DNA from: Tolypocladium sp. Sup5 PDA-1
Taxonomy: Eukaryota; Ascomycota; Sordariomycetes; Hypocreales; Ophiocordycipitaceae
Length of the DNA: 64,000 nucleotides
Direction of reading: 5' to 3'
Assembly: GCA_000750105.3 (NCBI GenBank)
Contig: JPHH03000055.1
Location: forward strand, 145,995 to 209,994
Shown here: in pieces, positions 34,258-45,523 of the stretch
Layout of the letters: every line of letters begins with the position of its first letter
How positions within the stretch are numbered: position 1 is the first letter of the stretch
The notes under the pieces: generated by a model
Told to the model about the DNA's origin: nothing
Databases searched by the model: none
The model's input: only the letters and a program-made list of their open reading frames with translations
Translations under genes and position numbers: made by a program

Positions 34258-37200
34258 TTTGGTTGAGGTCGGGGGGTATGTGAATTCACGAAGTTGGGTT
34301 GTCTAAGCTGTGTGGTGGCACCGAGGGCCAGACAGGTGGGAAGCTGATGGATGCGAGGCGCGTGACGAAGACGACGTGCTCTAGAGACGACGACGCGCAG
34401 AGAATGCGACTGAAATCTGAAAGGCAGTCGGAGAGGCGGAGCTTGGAAGTGGCCTAGCTTATGTTGTGTGATGGGATGATTGTGTTGTGGTGAGAAGAGG
34501 CGGAAGAAGAGAGAAGAGAGAGCCGTTGCCAGGTGAGGTGGGCGGGTGGGCGGAGGAAACCTGGTCGGGAAAGAGCAGGAACGGAAAGGGCAACCACGGT
34601 TCCGATTGCGCTTCCAGGGCAGCGAATTGGATGGACGTTTCCAGCAAGGACTTGGCAGACGACAGCGGCAGGTGCGGTGCATGCATGGGGCAGTCGCAAT
34701 CGGTTTGGCAACATTGGTTTGGGGGGGGGGGGGCCGGCCAGGCATGGGCACTTGCTTGGTCGACTTTTTCCCGGTGCCATCTCTCACCACCTCACGATAG
34801 CTACGGCATCACTGCGGCAGACCTTGGTGCTCCAACCCAAACCCGTCTAGCCCATGCAAGGCTGGGCCGTAACGAGTCTCGACACGGCGCTAGCGGAGGT
34901 GGTTTTCCAAAGACCCATGTCCTGGCCCATGGCCCATGTTCACCAGGGAAAAATCCCACATCGTTTCGCTGCGGCATCTTGCATTGACGATTGGGGGCAG
35001 GCCAGACCCCGGAACTGGTGGCGGGATCTCTCTCCACCAGATCATTGTTCGCAAACGTCATCAGTACCGTCTAGCCAGCCTCGTCTCGCGCTCGGCCTGC
35101 GTTGGTCACTGAAGACGGGATGGGACGCAAACGCAGCAACATCGGATGGTCGGCGCAACGGCAGCAATCAATGATGACGGCCGCTCGCTCGGCGGTTGCT
35201 GGGGCACCCATCCGCTGGAGGGTCGGCATGAATGGCATGCGCGGCATTTGCTCGGCTCAGGCGGCGCAACCAGCAGCAATTGGCTCGTAGGTGGTCCATT
35301 TGATTCATGTCTGGAGCGCGATCATGCTTTCTGGTTACCACGACCGACTGAGACACAGACGCAGCCGGATGGGAAACTGGTCGACCCCTCCGCTTCCGAT
35401 GGCCAGCTTGCCAGCCCCCTCCCCTGTTGATGAGGTGGCGCTGGCCGCTGGGAGCGAGGCTTCGAGACGGGATGCGCCAGTCCCATGCAACACTGGCCCC
35501 TTTCGTGATGGCTTCGTTTCACCTCCATTCAATTCGCAATATTGCCCTCTCCCGAGCAATCAGCGGGCCACCATCTATGCTAGAGCCTGGGCTGCCGCAT
35601 CGTCGAATCAAGTTGAACCGCCGAGCCGTTGTTTCGTTCGCTGTTCTACTCCGCAGGTGCTCCAACCTTCTCTACAGCCACATGCAAAAGGTACCGCCAG
35701 CCCAGGAACGAAAGAGCCGCATGTGGCGCCGTGTGACCCGTATCGCAAGCTGTTGGTTGCATTTGCCTGACAGGCCACAAGACACAATAGGCAGGCACCA
35801 ACAGAACCTTGCGACCCTCCCTTTCTTTTGTGTCACGTACCGTCTTCGTGGCGCGTCCCAAGAAAGGGAAGGAAAAAATTTCACTGCCGCTGCCGCTGCC
35901 GCTACTTCGTGCTACGAAGTACGTGCATCGTCTCCAGTGGCATCCACATGTCGCTCTCGCCATCCATTGCCCCTCTACGGATAATTCTCTCACCCCGTTG
36001 CCAGTCTTGGACGATACCGATGGATATCGATGGGCCGAATACCTATCGTTCGTCGCTAGCTCGCACTAGCTGTCTTCGTCGTGACTTGTTCGAGCTCGTC
36101 TCCGGCGGCACCGCCAATCAAAGAGGCCAATTGATAACCAGCTGCCCGTGCCGAGATGCCCTGGCACCCACCCGTCTCCGAGCTATCGCAAACCTACCTG
36201 CCAACCAACCCGCCAACAGCGAAGCAGTCGTCAGAAACAGCCAGACCAGAGTCTCCAGACGACAAGCGGACAGCCCCAGCGGAGTGCCATGTTCAGCGGG
36301 GTCCATGGTCAGGCTCCATCGCTCTGTACGAGTAGTTAGTCTTCCTCCGCCGTCCAAACTTACACGGAGAGGACGCAACCTCGCAGCCAGAACGGCGAGT
36401 TGAGCAGGGCAAGCCCTCCTCGGCTCTGCGTGCCGTTCGCGCACCCACGGGGCATACGTAGTCGTATACGCAGCCTGGGACCACAGGCACCATCACATCA
36501 GCAGCTCTGTCGTGCGTTGGGGCTTTCGCTGTGTGCTGATGCAGTTTGACGGGACGGATTGTCGGCCCCAACCACCTTGATCCGTCAAGGACTCGAGAAC
36601 CACTACGGCCCAGCCACGACCCGCCACATGTTGGGGTCGGTCGCAATCGCTCGTTGTCGTCACCGAGTCGACACCCAGGCGGCAGAAGTGACGGCTCAAC
36701 TCCCAACCCCGTCTTCTGTTCTTCCCCGCACCTTCATGGCTGATACGAGGCCCATGGCGAAGCCACCACTCACGCTGGCTTCTGCGAGCGCCTTCGTATC
36801 CGAAGCGCACAGTACATACAGATGATCCCCGCAACTATGGACTACGGGGTATGTAGACTCATCAGGCTCCTAGCTGCATGTAGGACAACGGAAAAGCTGC
36901 TGCACGATGCGGGTAGCCGAGCGGATCGGCTTCCGCGAAGCTCTCCTGTCAACCTCCCCACCTCCCATCACACAACATGACATGTGTCGGCGAGTCTAGC
37001 TCGTACACAAGGATTCGTTCCACTCTGTCCGTCGCCTCTTTACGGAGTACGGAGTGCATGTCGCTAACTAGCGTCAACTCGGCGCGCTCTACTCGTAGGC
37101 CTGTTCCCTCTATAAACACACCATCGTCGTACATACTTCGCTGTGATCTCGTTCGAAATATGTACACGGTGGTTTGTCTGGTCGTGCATAGTGAGACAGC

Positions 37201-37841
37201 AGGAATAAGACAGTGGTGGCTCTTGCATCAATACCTTTCAACTGCCAACGCAACGGACGACTGTCCATTGATTTGCAGGCATTACTGATCTTCTCGTCTC
37301 GGTTTGTCTCTGGTATTTCTTTTAACTATCTAGCTCTCCTTGAATGGTTGTATAATGCCGGAGCGCAACCTTGGGGTATGGCTAGGTAAATATTGGTTCA
37401 GATGGCAGTATCTGGCTTCGACGACAGAACCTGTAGAGTCGAGTCAGGCAAGTTGAATATCCCGCCATTTGAATCAACAGAAACAACAAAGTTAATTCAC
37501 GCCGCGAAACAAATGGTCGCAGCCACAGGATACAGGCAAGTTCAGACACGTACGAATGTAGGGTAGTTAGCTCGGGCGCTGGATGACCTGCGTCACGGCA
37601 GCCCCACTGGCGGCCCCGTGCCAGGACCCTTGCTGCCGTTGACGCTAGGACGCAACTCGTACTCGTACCTGTGCCAATCCACATCCTGATAACATCATCC
37701 CGAGTGCCTGGAGTCGCGACTCACCACCTGCACAACTTCAATCTCCAGTCCATCACTTTTCTCGAAAGACTCGAATCTCGCTCCCCCGCTCCCGATGCGC
37801 TTGGAAGGCGGCCACGGCAACCTGCTTCCTCCCTAGACGCC
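34258..37841. other. Intergenic, no gene seen
   Basis: About 3.6 kb between divergently transcribed genes (GPI protein to the left, F-box protein to the right), so it should hold both promoters. It contains a run of 13 G at 34721-34733 and GTAC-type motifs near 35910-35930 and 37040-37060. The open frames (such as plus 35427-35984) show no motif. Confidence 0.55.
34721..34733. repeat. Run of 13 G
   Basis: A homopolymer about 465 bp upstream of the GPI-protein start. Its length is uncertain for technical reasons. Confidence 0.8.
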
Positions 37842-39560
37842 ATGGATCGACTCCCCCGGGAGCTCATCGATGCCATCCTCCGGCAGTGCGTCGCCCAGGG
37901 GTCCAAGAACGATGTCCTCGTCCTGCGGCTCGTGTGCCGGGTGTTTGAGCGTACGCTGAAGCCGTACGCGTGCCGCACGCTTGGTCTCGACTTTTCGCGC
38001 CTCAGCAGGCTGAGCGGGTTTGTTCGGCCGCAGATGGACGCCCTGCAAACTATCGGCTATCACTGCAAGAGCCTCTACATCGACCTGATGGTGCTGCGGG
38101 ATGACAGTATGCCTGCCGCATTTCCTGCCTCCAAACAACTCGGGTGATGCTAGAGACAGAAGTTCTGACGTGTCGCAGTGGAAGTGGAATTCCTCGAAAC
38201 CGTCTTCGCGCGGATGCCCTCGATGACGGAGTTCTGCCAGACGATGCAGAAGAAGTACTGCCTTAACGAGACGTCCTTTACCGAGATGGAGTACTTCGAC
38301 GCGCTAGAAACGATGCTGTTCAACTGTCGCGACGTCGACCGGCTGCGCCTAAACCTCCCCTTCCAGCTGGTGGGGCGACACGTCAACGCCGCGACCATGA
38401 TACTGGCCAACACCCTCAAGGCCTTTGCGAACCGGCCCGAGGAGGACTCGGCTGATCTGAAGGCGCTGGTGCTCGAAAACGTCACCGACGTTGCCATCTG
38501 TCACCTGTGGATGAACCCGAGCGATGTTATGAACATCATGAGCGTCCTGGCGGCCCTCGAGCATCTCGTCATGACCCTGCGGCGACACGAGAGCGAACCC
38601 CCGCGCGTCGACTGGTTCGGGTCCTGCATGTGGAACCTGATTGAGAACGCAGAGATGCTGAAGTCGCTGTGCCTGATAGGCATGGACCACGACGACCGTC
38701 CGCCGCGGGGGCTCAAGCAGACCAAGTTCTGGCAACTCCCCGTGGACGACTGGAGGGCGCGCTCACTGCCCGCGCCACGAGTCTACTTGACCAACCTCAC
38801 TTGCCTCGAACTGAAACGAATAGAGATTCTACCAGAGGTCTTGATAAAGATAGCGGAAGACTTGGGCGACTCCCTGCAGGAGCTCTACCTGAACGAGATA
38901 TATCTCAAGACGGAGCAGTCTCGCGACTGGAACCAGGACTCACAAAAGGTGCTCTGGATCGGCATGCCGAACCAACGGCCGGGCGAAGACTGCCACTGGG
39001 TCGCCATGGCGCTGCGCTGCGCCTTGCCTCACCTGCGCCTATGCCGCGCCTCGTTCCTCGCCTACGACCACTACCTCCGCGAAGACGTCCCCGGCAGCCC
39101 AGAGTTCGACCTCCCCGACCCGTGCAGCCTCGGCCGCACCGTCTCGCAGCGCTTCGTCGAGGCCGTCACCGGCGTCCGCCAACCCAACGCCCCCTCCGGC
39201 GAGCCCATCGAGTACCTCCCGCGCGACTCCCGGGACGACCACCGCCTCGGCACCCAACTCCGGCCGCGAACGCGCGCGCCACGTATCGCAGAGTACGACG
39301 TCAACGCCTACCAGACGGCCGTGGCGAACCCGACGTCGCAGTGGCAGAAGAGCATCGACGGCGTCTTCGCAAACTGCAACTCCAACACGCTCGACGAGCT
39401 GCACTACATTGCCGAGACGGCGTGCCAGGGCATGAACGAGATGCACAGGCGGCGCAGCGAGTGGACGACGGGAAACACCATCGCCGACGAGTATGCGGAC
39501 AACCTGTTGAACATTCCCCCTAATATAGATGATCCGCCGCCGCAGCAGGATCCTATATGA
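37842..39560 (+). CDS. F-box protein
   Basis: Exons 37842-38106 and 38179-39560, separated by a 72-nt intron (donor gtatgc, acceptor cgcag), encode 548 residues. The N-terminus is an F-box (about 1-45): MDRLPRELIDAILRQC, then VLRLVCRVFERTLKPYA, the usual LP...L/I...L..C..VC+.F pattern. Family members bind Skp1 through this region and recruit targets for SCF ubiquitin ligases. The rest has scattered leucine-rich segments (for example LTNLTCLELKRIEILPE and LGDSLQELYLNEIYL) that could form an irregular leucine-rich fold, but no named substrate domain. Its substrate is unknown; F-box families are expanded and fast-evolving in filamentous fungi. It converges on CYS3 with 357 bp between stop codons. 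The start is the ATG right before the F-box; an open frame upstream of it is in leader sequence. Confidence 0.85.
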
Positions 39561-39917
39561 TTGATGACTATGGAGGCAAAGGAAAGCTTTCGTTTTTTGC
39601 TTTTGCTTGGTAAAGATGGTATAATACCCCCCTGCCGGCCACTTGCCTCGCTTGAATAGGAAAAAACGTTCCATGAGGCGTGTTTTTTTCCGTCTTTCCA
39701 AATGCGCTTTGTGTATAGAAACCAAGGCCCCTAATTAAATATCCAACGAAAATGCATGCCAAAAGATCACAGCTCTCTTGGCCGGCTCCGCTCGGCTCAA
39801 GGCTGTCGAGGATCATTTCAAACCCGACGTGAACCAGAATCTCTCTAACTCTCTATTTTCGTTGCGTTTCAGTATCATGGCTTTCAAGACAAAGGGAAGA
39901 GACAAGAACAACGAAAA
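39561..39917. terminator. Shared 3' intergenic region of F-box gene and CYS3
   Basis: A 357-bp stretch between converging stop codons, with T-rich and A-rich patches near 39590-39605, 39655-39690 and 39728-39735 that suit 3' end formation on both strands. No gene fits in it. Confidence 0.4.
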
Positions 39918-41174
39918 TCAGTGTCCGTTGGTGCCGTTGACGATGCCGTTCTTGGCCGAGTCGTTGACGGCGGCCTCGAGGGCCTGGAGGACGTCGTTCT
40001 TGAGGTCTTCGGCCTCCTCGACACCGCAGCTCAGGCGGACCAGGTCGTCGAAGACGCCGACGGCCTCGCGCTGGTCGCGGGGGATGCCGGCGTGGGTCAT
40101 GCTGCTGGGCAGTTCGACCAGGGACTCGACGCCGCCCAGGCTCTCGGCGAGGGTGAAGATCTTGGTGACCTGGCAGAAGCGCTCGGCAGCGGCGTGGCCG
40201 CCGCGGATGCGGAAGGACACCATGCCGCCGCCCATGCCGTCGCGGTGCTGCTTCTTGGCGATGTGGCGGTGGGGGTGGGAGTCGAGGCCGGGGTAGTTGA
40301 CGGCGATGACGTGGGAAGAGGCCTCGAGGGCGTGGGCGACGGCGGTTGCGTTGACCGTGGCCGCGCGGGCGCGCAGGTGCAGCGTCTTGAGGCCGCGGTG
40401 GGCGAGCCACGCGTCAAAGGCCGAGGGGACGGCGCCGATGGCGTTCTGGAGGAAGCCGAGGCGGGCCTTCAGCTCGTCGCTGTTGAAGGCGGCGACGCCC
40501 ATGACGACGTCGCTGTGGCCGTTGATGTACTTGGTGACGCTGTGGACGACGATGTCGGCGCCCAGGTCGAGGGGGTTCTGGACGTAGGGGGAGAGGAAGG
40601 TGTTGTCGACGACGACGAGGATGCCGTGCTTGTGGGCCTCGGAGACAACGGCGCGGATGTCGACGAGGCGGAGGGTCGGGTTGGAGGGGCTCTCGATCCA
40701 GATGAGACGCGTCTGGTCGTTGATGTGCTCGCTGATGTCTACCTCGATCTCGGGGGTGAAGGTGACCTTGACGCCGTGGGCCTTGGCGACCTGGGTGAAG
40801 TAGCGGTGGGTGCCACCGTAGACGTCAGACACGGAGATGACATGGCTGCCCGCGGCGAGGCTCTGGAGGATGTTGGCGGTGGTGGCGCTGCCGCTGGAGA
40901 AGGCGAGGGCGTAGCGGGCGTGCTCGAGGGCGGCGACGGCGGCCTCGAAGTTGGAGCGATTGGGGTTGGCGGAGCGCGAGTACTCGAACTCGCCGATGGG
41001 CTTGCCGACGGCCGTCTGGGCAAAGGTGGTGGAGAGGGAGATGGGCTCGATGACGGCGCCGGTGGACGGGTCGTGGGGGGAGCCGGCGTGGACGGCGAGG
41101 GTTCCGAAGCCGTGGACGGGCGTCGGCGGGCGCGGCGGGGTCGACACGGGGTCGGAGGTGACGGGGGGAGACAT
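39918..41174 (-). CDS. CYS3: Cystathionine gamma-lyase (CYS3)
   Basis: This PLP enzyme cleaves cystathionine to cysteine, 2-oxobutyrate and ammonia in the reverse transsulfuration pathway, in the cytosol. The single-exon ORF encodes 418 residues, close to the family's usual length of about 390-420. The family landmarks are in order: VIEPISLSTTF (41-51), YEYSRS-type EYSRSANPNR (64-73), FSSGSATTA (92-100), VYGGTHRYF (118-126), WIESPSNPT (159-167), VVVDNTFLSPY with Asp190, and HSVTKYINGHSD with the PLP lysine at 214, then FLQNAIGAVPSAFDAWL, RGLKTLHLR, and TLAESLGG near the C-terminus. The IEPISLSTTF and GAVPSAFDAWLAHRGLKTL forms favour gamma-lyase over cystathionine gamma-synthase, although both share the fold. 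A consensus CYS3/MetR bZIP site lies about 530 bp upstream. A 443-residue open frame on the opposite strand (39921-41252) is a shadow of this gene. Confidence 0.95.
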   Translation of the reverse strand: MSPPVTSDPVSTPPRPPTPVHGFGTLAVHAGSPHDPSTGAVIEPISLSTTFAQTAVGKPIGEFEYSRSANPNRSNFEAAVAALEHARYALAFSSGSATTANILQSLAAGSHVISVSDVYGGTHRYFTQVAKAHGVKVTFTPEIEVDISEHINDQTRLIWIESPSNPTLRLVDIRAVVSEAHKHGILVVVDNTFLSPYVQNPLDLGADIVVHSVTKYINGHSDVVMGVAAFNSDELKARLGFLQNAIGAVPSAFDAWLAHRGLKTLHLRARAATVNATAVAHALEASSHVIAVNYPGLDSHPHRHIAKKQHRDGMGGGMVSFRIRGGHAAAERFCQVTKIFTLAESLGGVESLVELPSSMTHAGIPRDQREAVGVFDDLVRLSCGVEEAEDLKNDVLQALEAAVNDSAKNGIVNGTNGH

Positions 41175-41699
41175 GGCTGCGACTGCTGGTGCTTGCGGCG
41201 TCGCGCTGGGCGGCAGTGCTGTGGCGATTGCTGCGGCGGAGGGTGTGATTGAAGGGCGAGCTTGTCGTCCGAGCAGGGCGATAACGTATATGTAAGTCGG
41301 AGACGGAGGAGGAGGGGTCGGGGGGTCGGGGAGTCGATCAGCGCCCTCTGGTTCGTCTGCCGGCGCTGTGGTACCGAATCAAGCTGCGAGCGACAAGCCG
41401 AAAGCGATGAAGCGCGTAATACTGAATACGAGGCAAGGCGAGGCAGTCGAGAGATGCGAAGAGACTGGCGACGAGCGGGGAGGAGATGCAGATTTTGTTT
41501 CCCAGCAGCGTCCGACGAGAGGGGTTCCTTATGCCGGCGTGGTGGGGGTGACAAATATTACATGAAAGCCTGAAGCCTGAAAGGGCCCACGATGCAGGCA
41601 AGAGGATGACGATGCCCACTTAAAAAAAAGCTGAAAGAGATGCAATGCCAGAATCCCCACTTGCGAGTCAAACAGGAGCCGTTCGTCACAGCGTCAAAA

Positions 41700-41709
41700 A
41701 TGGTGTCAT
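41700..41709. promoter_or_regulatory. CYS3/MetR-type bZIP site (ATGRYRYCAT) upstream of CYS3
   Basis: ATGGTGTCAT matches the palindromic ATGRYRYCAT consensus of the Neurospora sulfur regulator CYS3 exactly. It lies 526-535 bp upstream of the cystathionine gamma-lyase start codon. A 10-mer of this degeneracy is expected about once per 65 kb, and one other exact match was noticed inside the RRP44 coding region (2175-2184), so the position next to a sulfur-pathway gene is the main argument. Confidence 0.5.
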
Positions 41710-42989
41710 TCTTCAGCGGCTTCAGCGTCAGCTCCTGGCGTCGATGCGAGTGGATGGCCGCGCCCTTTATACCTACGTAAAGCAGTCATCCAGGCCTGGA
41801 CATGGCGTCGCACACGGCACGCCAGCACGAAGAACCGTATTACTCCATACGCTGATCCCATTGTCGCGGCCAACCATGACGAAAGCTCACCGCCGTGGTC
41901 ACCTGCAGCCCCCCCAAGCAGCCGCCCTTGAGGAATCAATTAGGTCATCACGTTTGACACCCTTCTGGACGCCTTCCCTGATGAGCAATCCAAACCCACT
42001 GGTGCCACAGGGCGCGCGCTGTGGCTGGCTGGGCCATGGCGCAATGGCACATGGCAACTGGGGCATCGGCCAAGGCGCGGTGCAGCTGCAGCCCGCGACG
42101 CATGCGCTTACACCATCACACACCAGAATTGGCAGATTTGCATGCTCGAGTACGGGCAGCGGCGGCTCAGGCCGGCAACGAAGCGTCCAAGATGAACATG
42201 TTATAAATCGGGTGCGGGGGAGGCCAATCGCGTAGGCATCCTGATATCCCATGATTCCCATCAGGCGGATCACGTGGAGGTGCCGCTTCGCTTAGGTACC
42301 TAGCCAGCCAGTCGCTGCCGGGCACGGGAAGACGGCAGGCAGGCAATGCGATGAAGGCGACGAGAGAAGATGGATTGGTCATTGGAGTGTCTGATGCAGC
42401 GCCGCTTGGACAGATCTCCCACGATAATCAGTCGCCCTTTCTTCCGACAAGGCTGCAGCAGCTCTGCGGGGAGCGGCAGGTGAGCTGCCAATATATCCCC
42501 GGCTGGCGTCAACCTACGCAGGCGCTGCGCTGCGCCGTGCCACCCACCATCCTCGAAGGATGCATCAATCAGTACGTCCGTACTCCGTCCGAGGGACCGG
42601 GCAACGACGCCACGACTTCAAAGAGCAGCCGTCTCTCGCGGGAACTGGCGATAACGACTAAACCATCCATCAGACGCCGCGTCGGGGCAACTGAAACATG
42701 CATCACGAGTCGAGCTGAACTGCCGGACTCCGCCACAGCCGGCTCGGGAACGGCCAGCGGCCTGTCTGGCGATGTTCCAACCCAGATATTCTCCGTACCA
42801 GCAGCGAATCACGAGACGGCCGTTTGACCTCCCTCGCCATTCGTCGGGGTCGTAGCTCTTCCGGCTCGCCGAAGTCTATCGTGGGCCCTGGCGGTCCGGT
42901 TCCCTCTCCGCTGTTTATGCTATCCGTCCGCCGGCCGAAATGCTGCCACCCATTGCCATGTCTGTCTTCGGAGAGACCATGGCGCCCGC

Positions 42990-43001
42990 TGCTCCGTACG
43001 G
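42990..43001. repeat. CTCCGTACGGAG palindrome
   Basis: A perfect 12-bp palindrome about 420 bp upstream of the Zn2Cys6 gene, followed by another GTAC (GGAGTACC). It belongs to the dispersed GTAC motif family. Confidence 0.65.
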
Positions 43002-43417
43002 AGTACCCGACCGTGGATTCCGTGGCTGTTGTTGGCTAACCTAGCAAGCCCGGTGTGGCAGTGCTGAGTAACCACCACCATCGAACATCTTCACGCCTCA
43101 CACCTGCGTCGCTTCCTCTTGAACGCTGCCTCTCTTCCTGCGCGGGACATCTGTTTCCTGAATTTTCATCGCATCGTGTCAAGGCGACGCAGGGCCTGAC
43201 GATGCTTCGCTAATTTTACCCCCTTTCTCCCGTCTTTGCAGCTCAACGCCGACTCCACCAACCCCGCGAAGGCCCCTTCAACCACGGCTTTCTTACACCC
43301 TCGTATTCGTACTCCGTACAAGTCGGCAGCCTCCTTGGCCATGCCGCCAACCCCGTCTGCAGCCACACTCGTTGCTGTCAACCCTCGGACTGCCAGTTGG
43401 CGACACGCGTACTCGCG

Positions 43418-44953
43418 ATGCCGCCTCGTCGCTCGCACAAGAAGTCTCGCGCCGGCTGTCGCAGGTGCAAGAATAGGAAGATCAAGGTGAGAGAGACTGG
43501 CCCGGCATGTGACATGAGGCTCCATCCCCATCAACACCTCCCGTCTCACCTACGAACCGTGAGCTAACCCACCATGCAAACCCAGTGCGATGAAGTCCAC
43601 CCGCGATGTGGCAACTGTGTAAAGCATGGTGTTGTGTGCGACTTTGAGAACCGCGAGGTCCTCGACGAGCTCTCCTTTGCGTCGGCGCTCACCACGGCCA
43701 TCAACGAGCCGTCGCCAGCCATGTCCACCCCGTCGCTCAGTGTTTCCATCGCCCCTTCACCGCAGCAATCTCCTAGCCCGACGCCGGCCACGCCGCTGAT
43801 CTCCCAGCCGGTCGTCCCGGCCGCGCCCGGCTCATCGAGGCAGGTGGACAGGTTCCTGGAGCTCCGGCTGCTGCACCACTTCACCACCAGCACCTCCAAG
43901 ACTCTGTTCACCAACTCCCCCACCACCGAGGACATCTGGCAGCGGGCCGTCCCGCAGATGGCCTTTGACGGTAGAAACTACTTGATGGACGCCATTCTCT
44001 CGGTTGCCTCGCTGCACCTTCGCTCCCAGAACCCAGACGACAAGGCCCTGGTCCGAGCATCACATGCTTATGCGGCCTCTACCCTCGCAGAGTACTGCGC
44101 TTCTCTCGAGCGCGGCATCACTGCAGACAACGCCGAAGCGCTCTTCCTCACGGCATCCCTCATCGCCTTCCAATCCACTGCCTCACGCATATTCATCAAG
44201 GACGACGCCGGCACGGACAATGCCGACTCGACCTGCCGATACACCTTGCCGATGCCCTGGTTCCATGCTTTCCAGGGAGTCAAGACGGTTGTCGCCACCT
44301 CTTGGCAGTGGATTCGCAACAGCGACATTGTCAAGGCTGTCATTGATTCTCAACCGAGCTTCCAGCTGGATCTAAATCCCCTCGGCCCCAACTCCTTCTT
44401 TGGACACCTCCTTGACGGCCTGGACGAAGAGCTCGCAAACGAGTCTCGCAATCAAATCCAGCCAACTAGCCAGGCATACTCCCACGCCGTCAGCGTGCTC
44501 AATTGGGCACACAAGAACTTATATGCGCCTGCCACGCTTGCCTTCCCGGCCAGCGTCTCTCGCCGATTCGTCGAACTTGTCGAAGAGAAGCGACCCCGCG
44601 CACTCGCCATCCTCGCCTGTTTCTTCGCTCTGCTGAAGCGCATGAACAACGTGTGGTGGCTGGACGACGTTGCTCGCCGTGAAGTCATGGGCCTTGTCAG
44701 CATGTTTGAGTCGGGTTCCTCCTGGTGGAAGCACCTAGAGTGGCCGGTGCGAATAGCACTTTGGGACGGCAACAATATTCCCTCTGATGTTTGGGGCGCC
44801 GAGTGCGAAGAACAGCCCCAGGCAGACATGGGCTTTGTCGAGACTATGATGAGCCACATTGAGCTGTTGTCCAAGTTGACCAGCCAAGTCCAGGGGAGCT
44901 CGTCTGTGCCCATGAGCGGGGACTGCGGTTTGACTGCGGCACCTCTTGACTGA
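43418..44953 (+). CDS. Zn2Cys6 transcription factor, UPC2-like
   Basis: Exons 43418-43486 and 43586-44953 give 478 residues. The zinc cluster is split by the intron after Lys23: Cys14-X2-Cys17-X6-Cys24-X6-Cys31-X2-Cys34-X6-Cys41, in the context SRAGCRRCKNRKIK joined to CDEVHPRCGNCVKHGVVC. This form, with a short N-terminus (MPPRRSHKK) and the HGV spacing before the last cysteine, is typical of the UPC2/ECM22-like group of fungal regulators. A Ser/Pro/Thr-rich linker (about 70-110) leads into a helical region (about 115-440) that looks like the fungal-specific regulatory domain (LLHHFTTSTSKTLF, then AILSVASLHLRSQNPDDKAL). UPC2 itself controls sterol uptake; that role cannot be assumed for this paralogue. 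The gene converges on RPF2 with 570 bp between stop codons. Confidence 0.92.
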
Positions 44954-45523
44954 GAAAGAGGCTGGCGGCATTATCTGTTTCGGCGTTGTAAAGGGGTGCT
45001 TGCATCAAACAGTACATTGAAGGCTGCGACCACAGCCAGCGACAACAGGCGTTACTGGGCGGCTTATCATCTTGAGGCACCTCAAGTTGATGCATTTTTG
45101 AAGAGGGCGCTTGGGAACTAGGACGAACATCGGAGGACGGAAACAACCGAATTGCATTGCTACAGGGGGATATCCAGGTTTCTGGTGTGGATGGCGCATG
45201 GAACACGGTCACGAGTTATACGAAAGAAACATGGCTTCAAATGGGGATCGGAGGAAGACCTGGCGATGGGCTCAGGCGCCTTGCGCAGTAGGAAGGAGAT
45301 GTTTCTGGGCGTTTATACGAGAACTATATATTAGACATGTCGCCAGCAATATGAACATACACGGACAGAGCCGACAAGCTGCTCGAATATGTATTGGTCC
45401 CGCTTTGATACACGATGCATTGCCGAGTAACACTTTTTCGAATTCCCACAATGCTGATTGATAGTTGAACCACTGCCTCCATGGCGCCACAACTCCAAAC
45501 CCAAAGACTTCGAGCTATTGCCT
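44954..45523. other. Convergent 3' intergenic region (Zn2Cys6 and RPF2)
   Basis: About 570 bp, locally A-rich, holding the two 3' untranslated regions. I see no gene. Confidence 0.5.

Larger units (their letters stand above)
41175..43417. other. Divergent intergenic region (CYS3 and Zn2Cys6 promoters)
   Basis: About 2.2 kb between two divergent start codons. It carries the ATGGTGTCAT element at 41700-41709, GTAC-type motifs at about 42570-42595, 42990-43005 and 43303-43316, and no convincing ORF. Plus-strand frames at 41645-42235 and 42351-42827 have no recognisable motif. Confidence 0.55.

Noticed and set aside
36911..36930. tRNA-like string GGGTAGCCGAGCGGATCGGC
   Set aside because: Resembles the 5' end of a Leu/Ser tRNA, but no anticodon arm, T arm (GTTCRA) or acceptor pairing follows.
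39921..41252. 443-residue plus-strand open frame
   Set aside because: Antisense shadow of CYS3, made of Gly, Asp, Val and Ala from the opposite-strand codon pattern.
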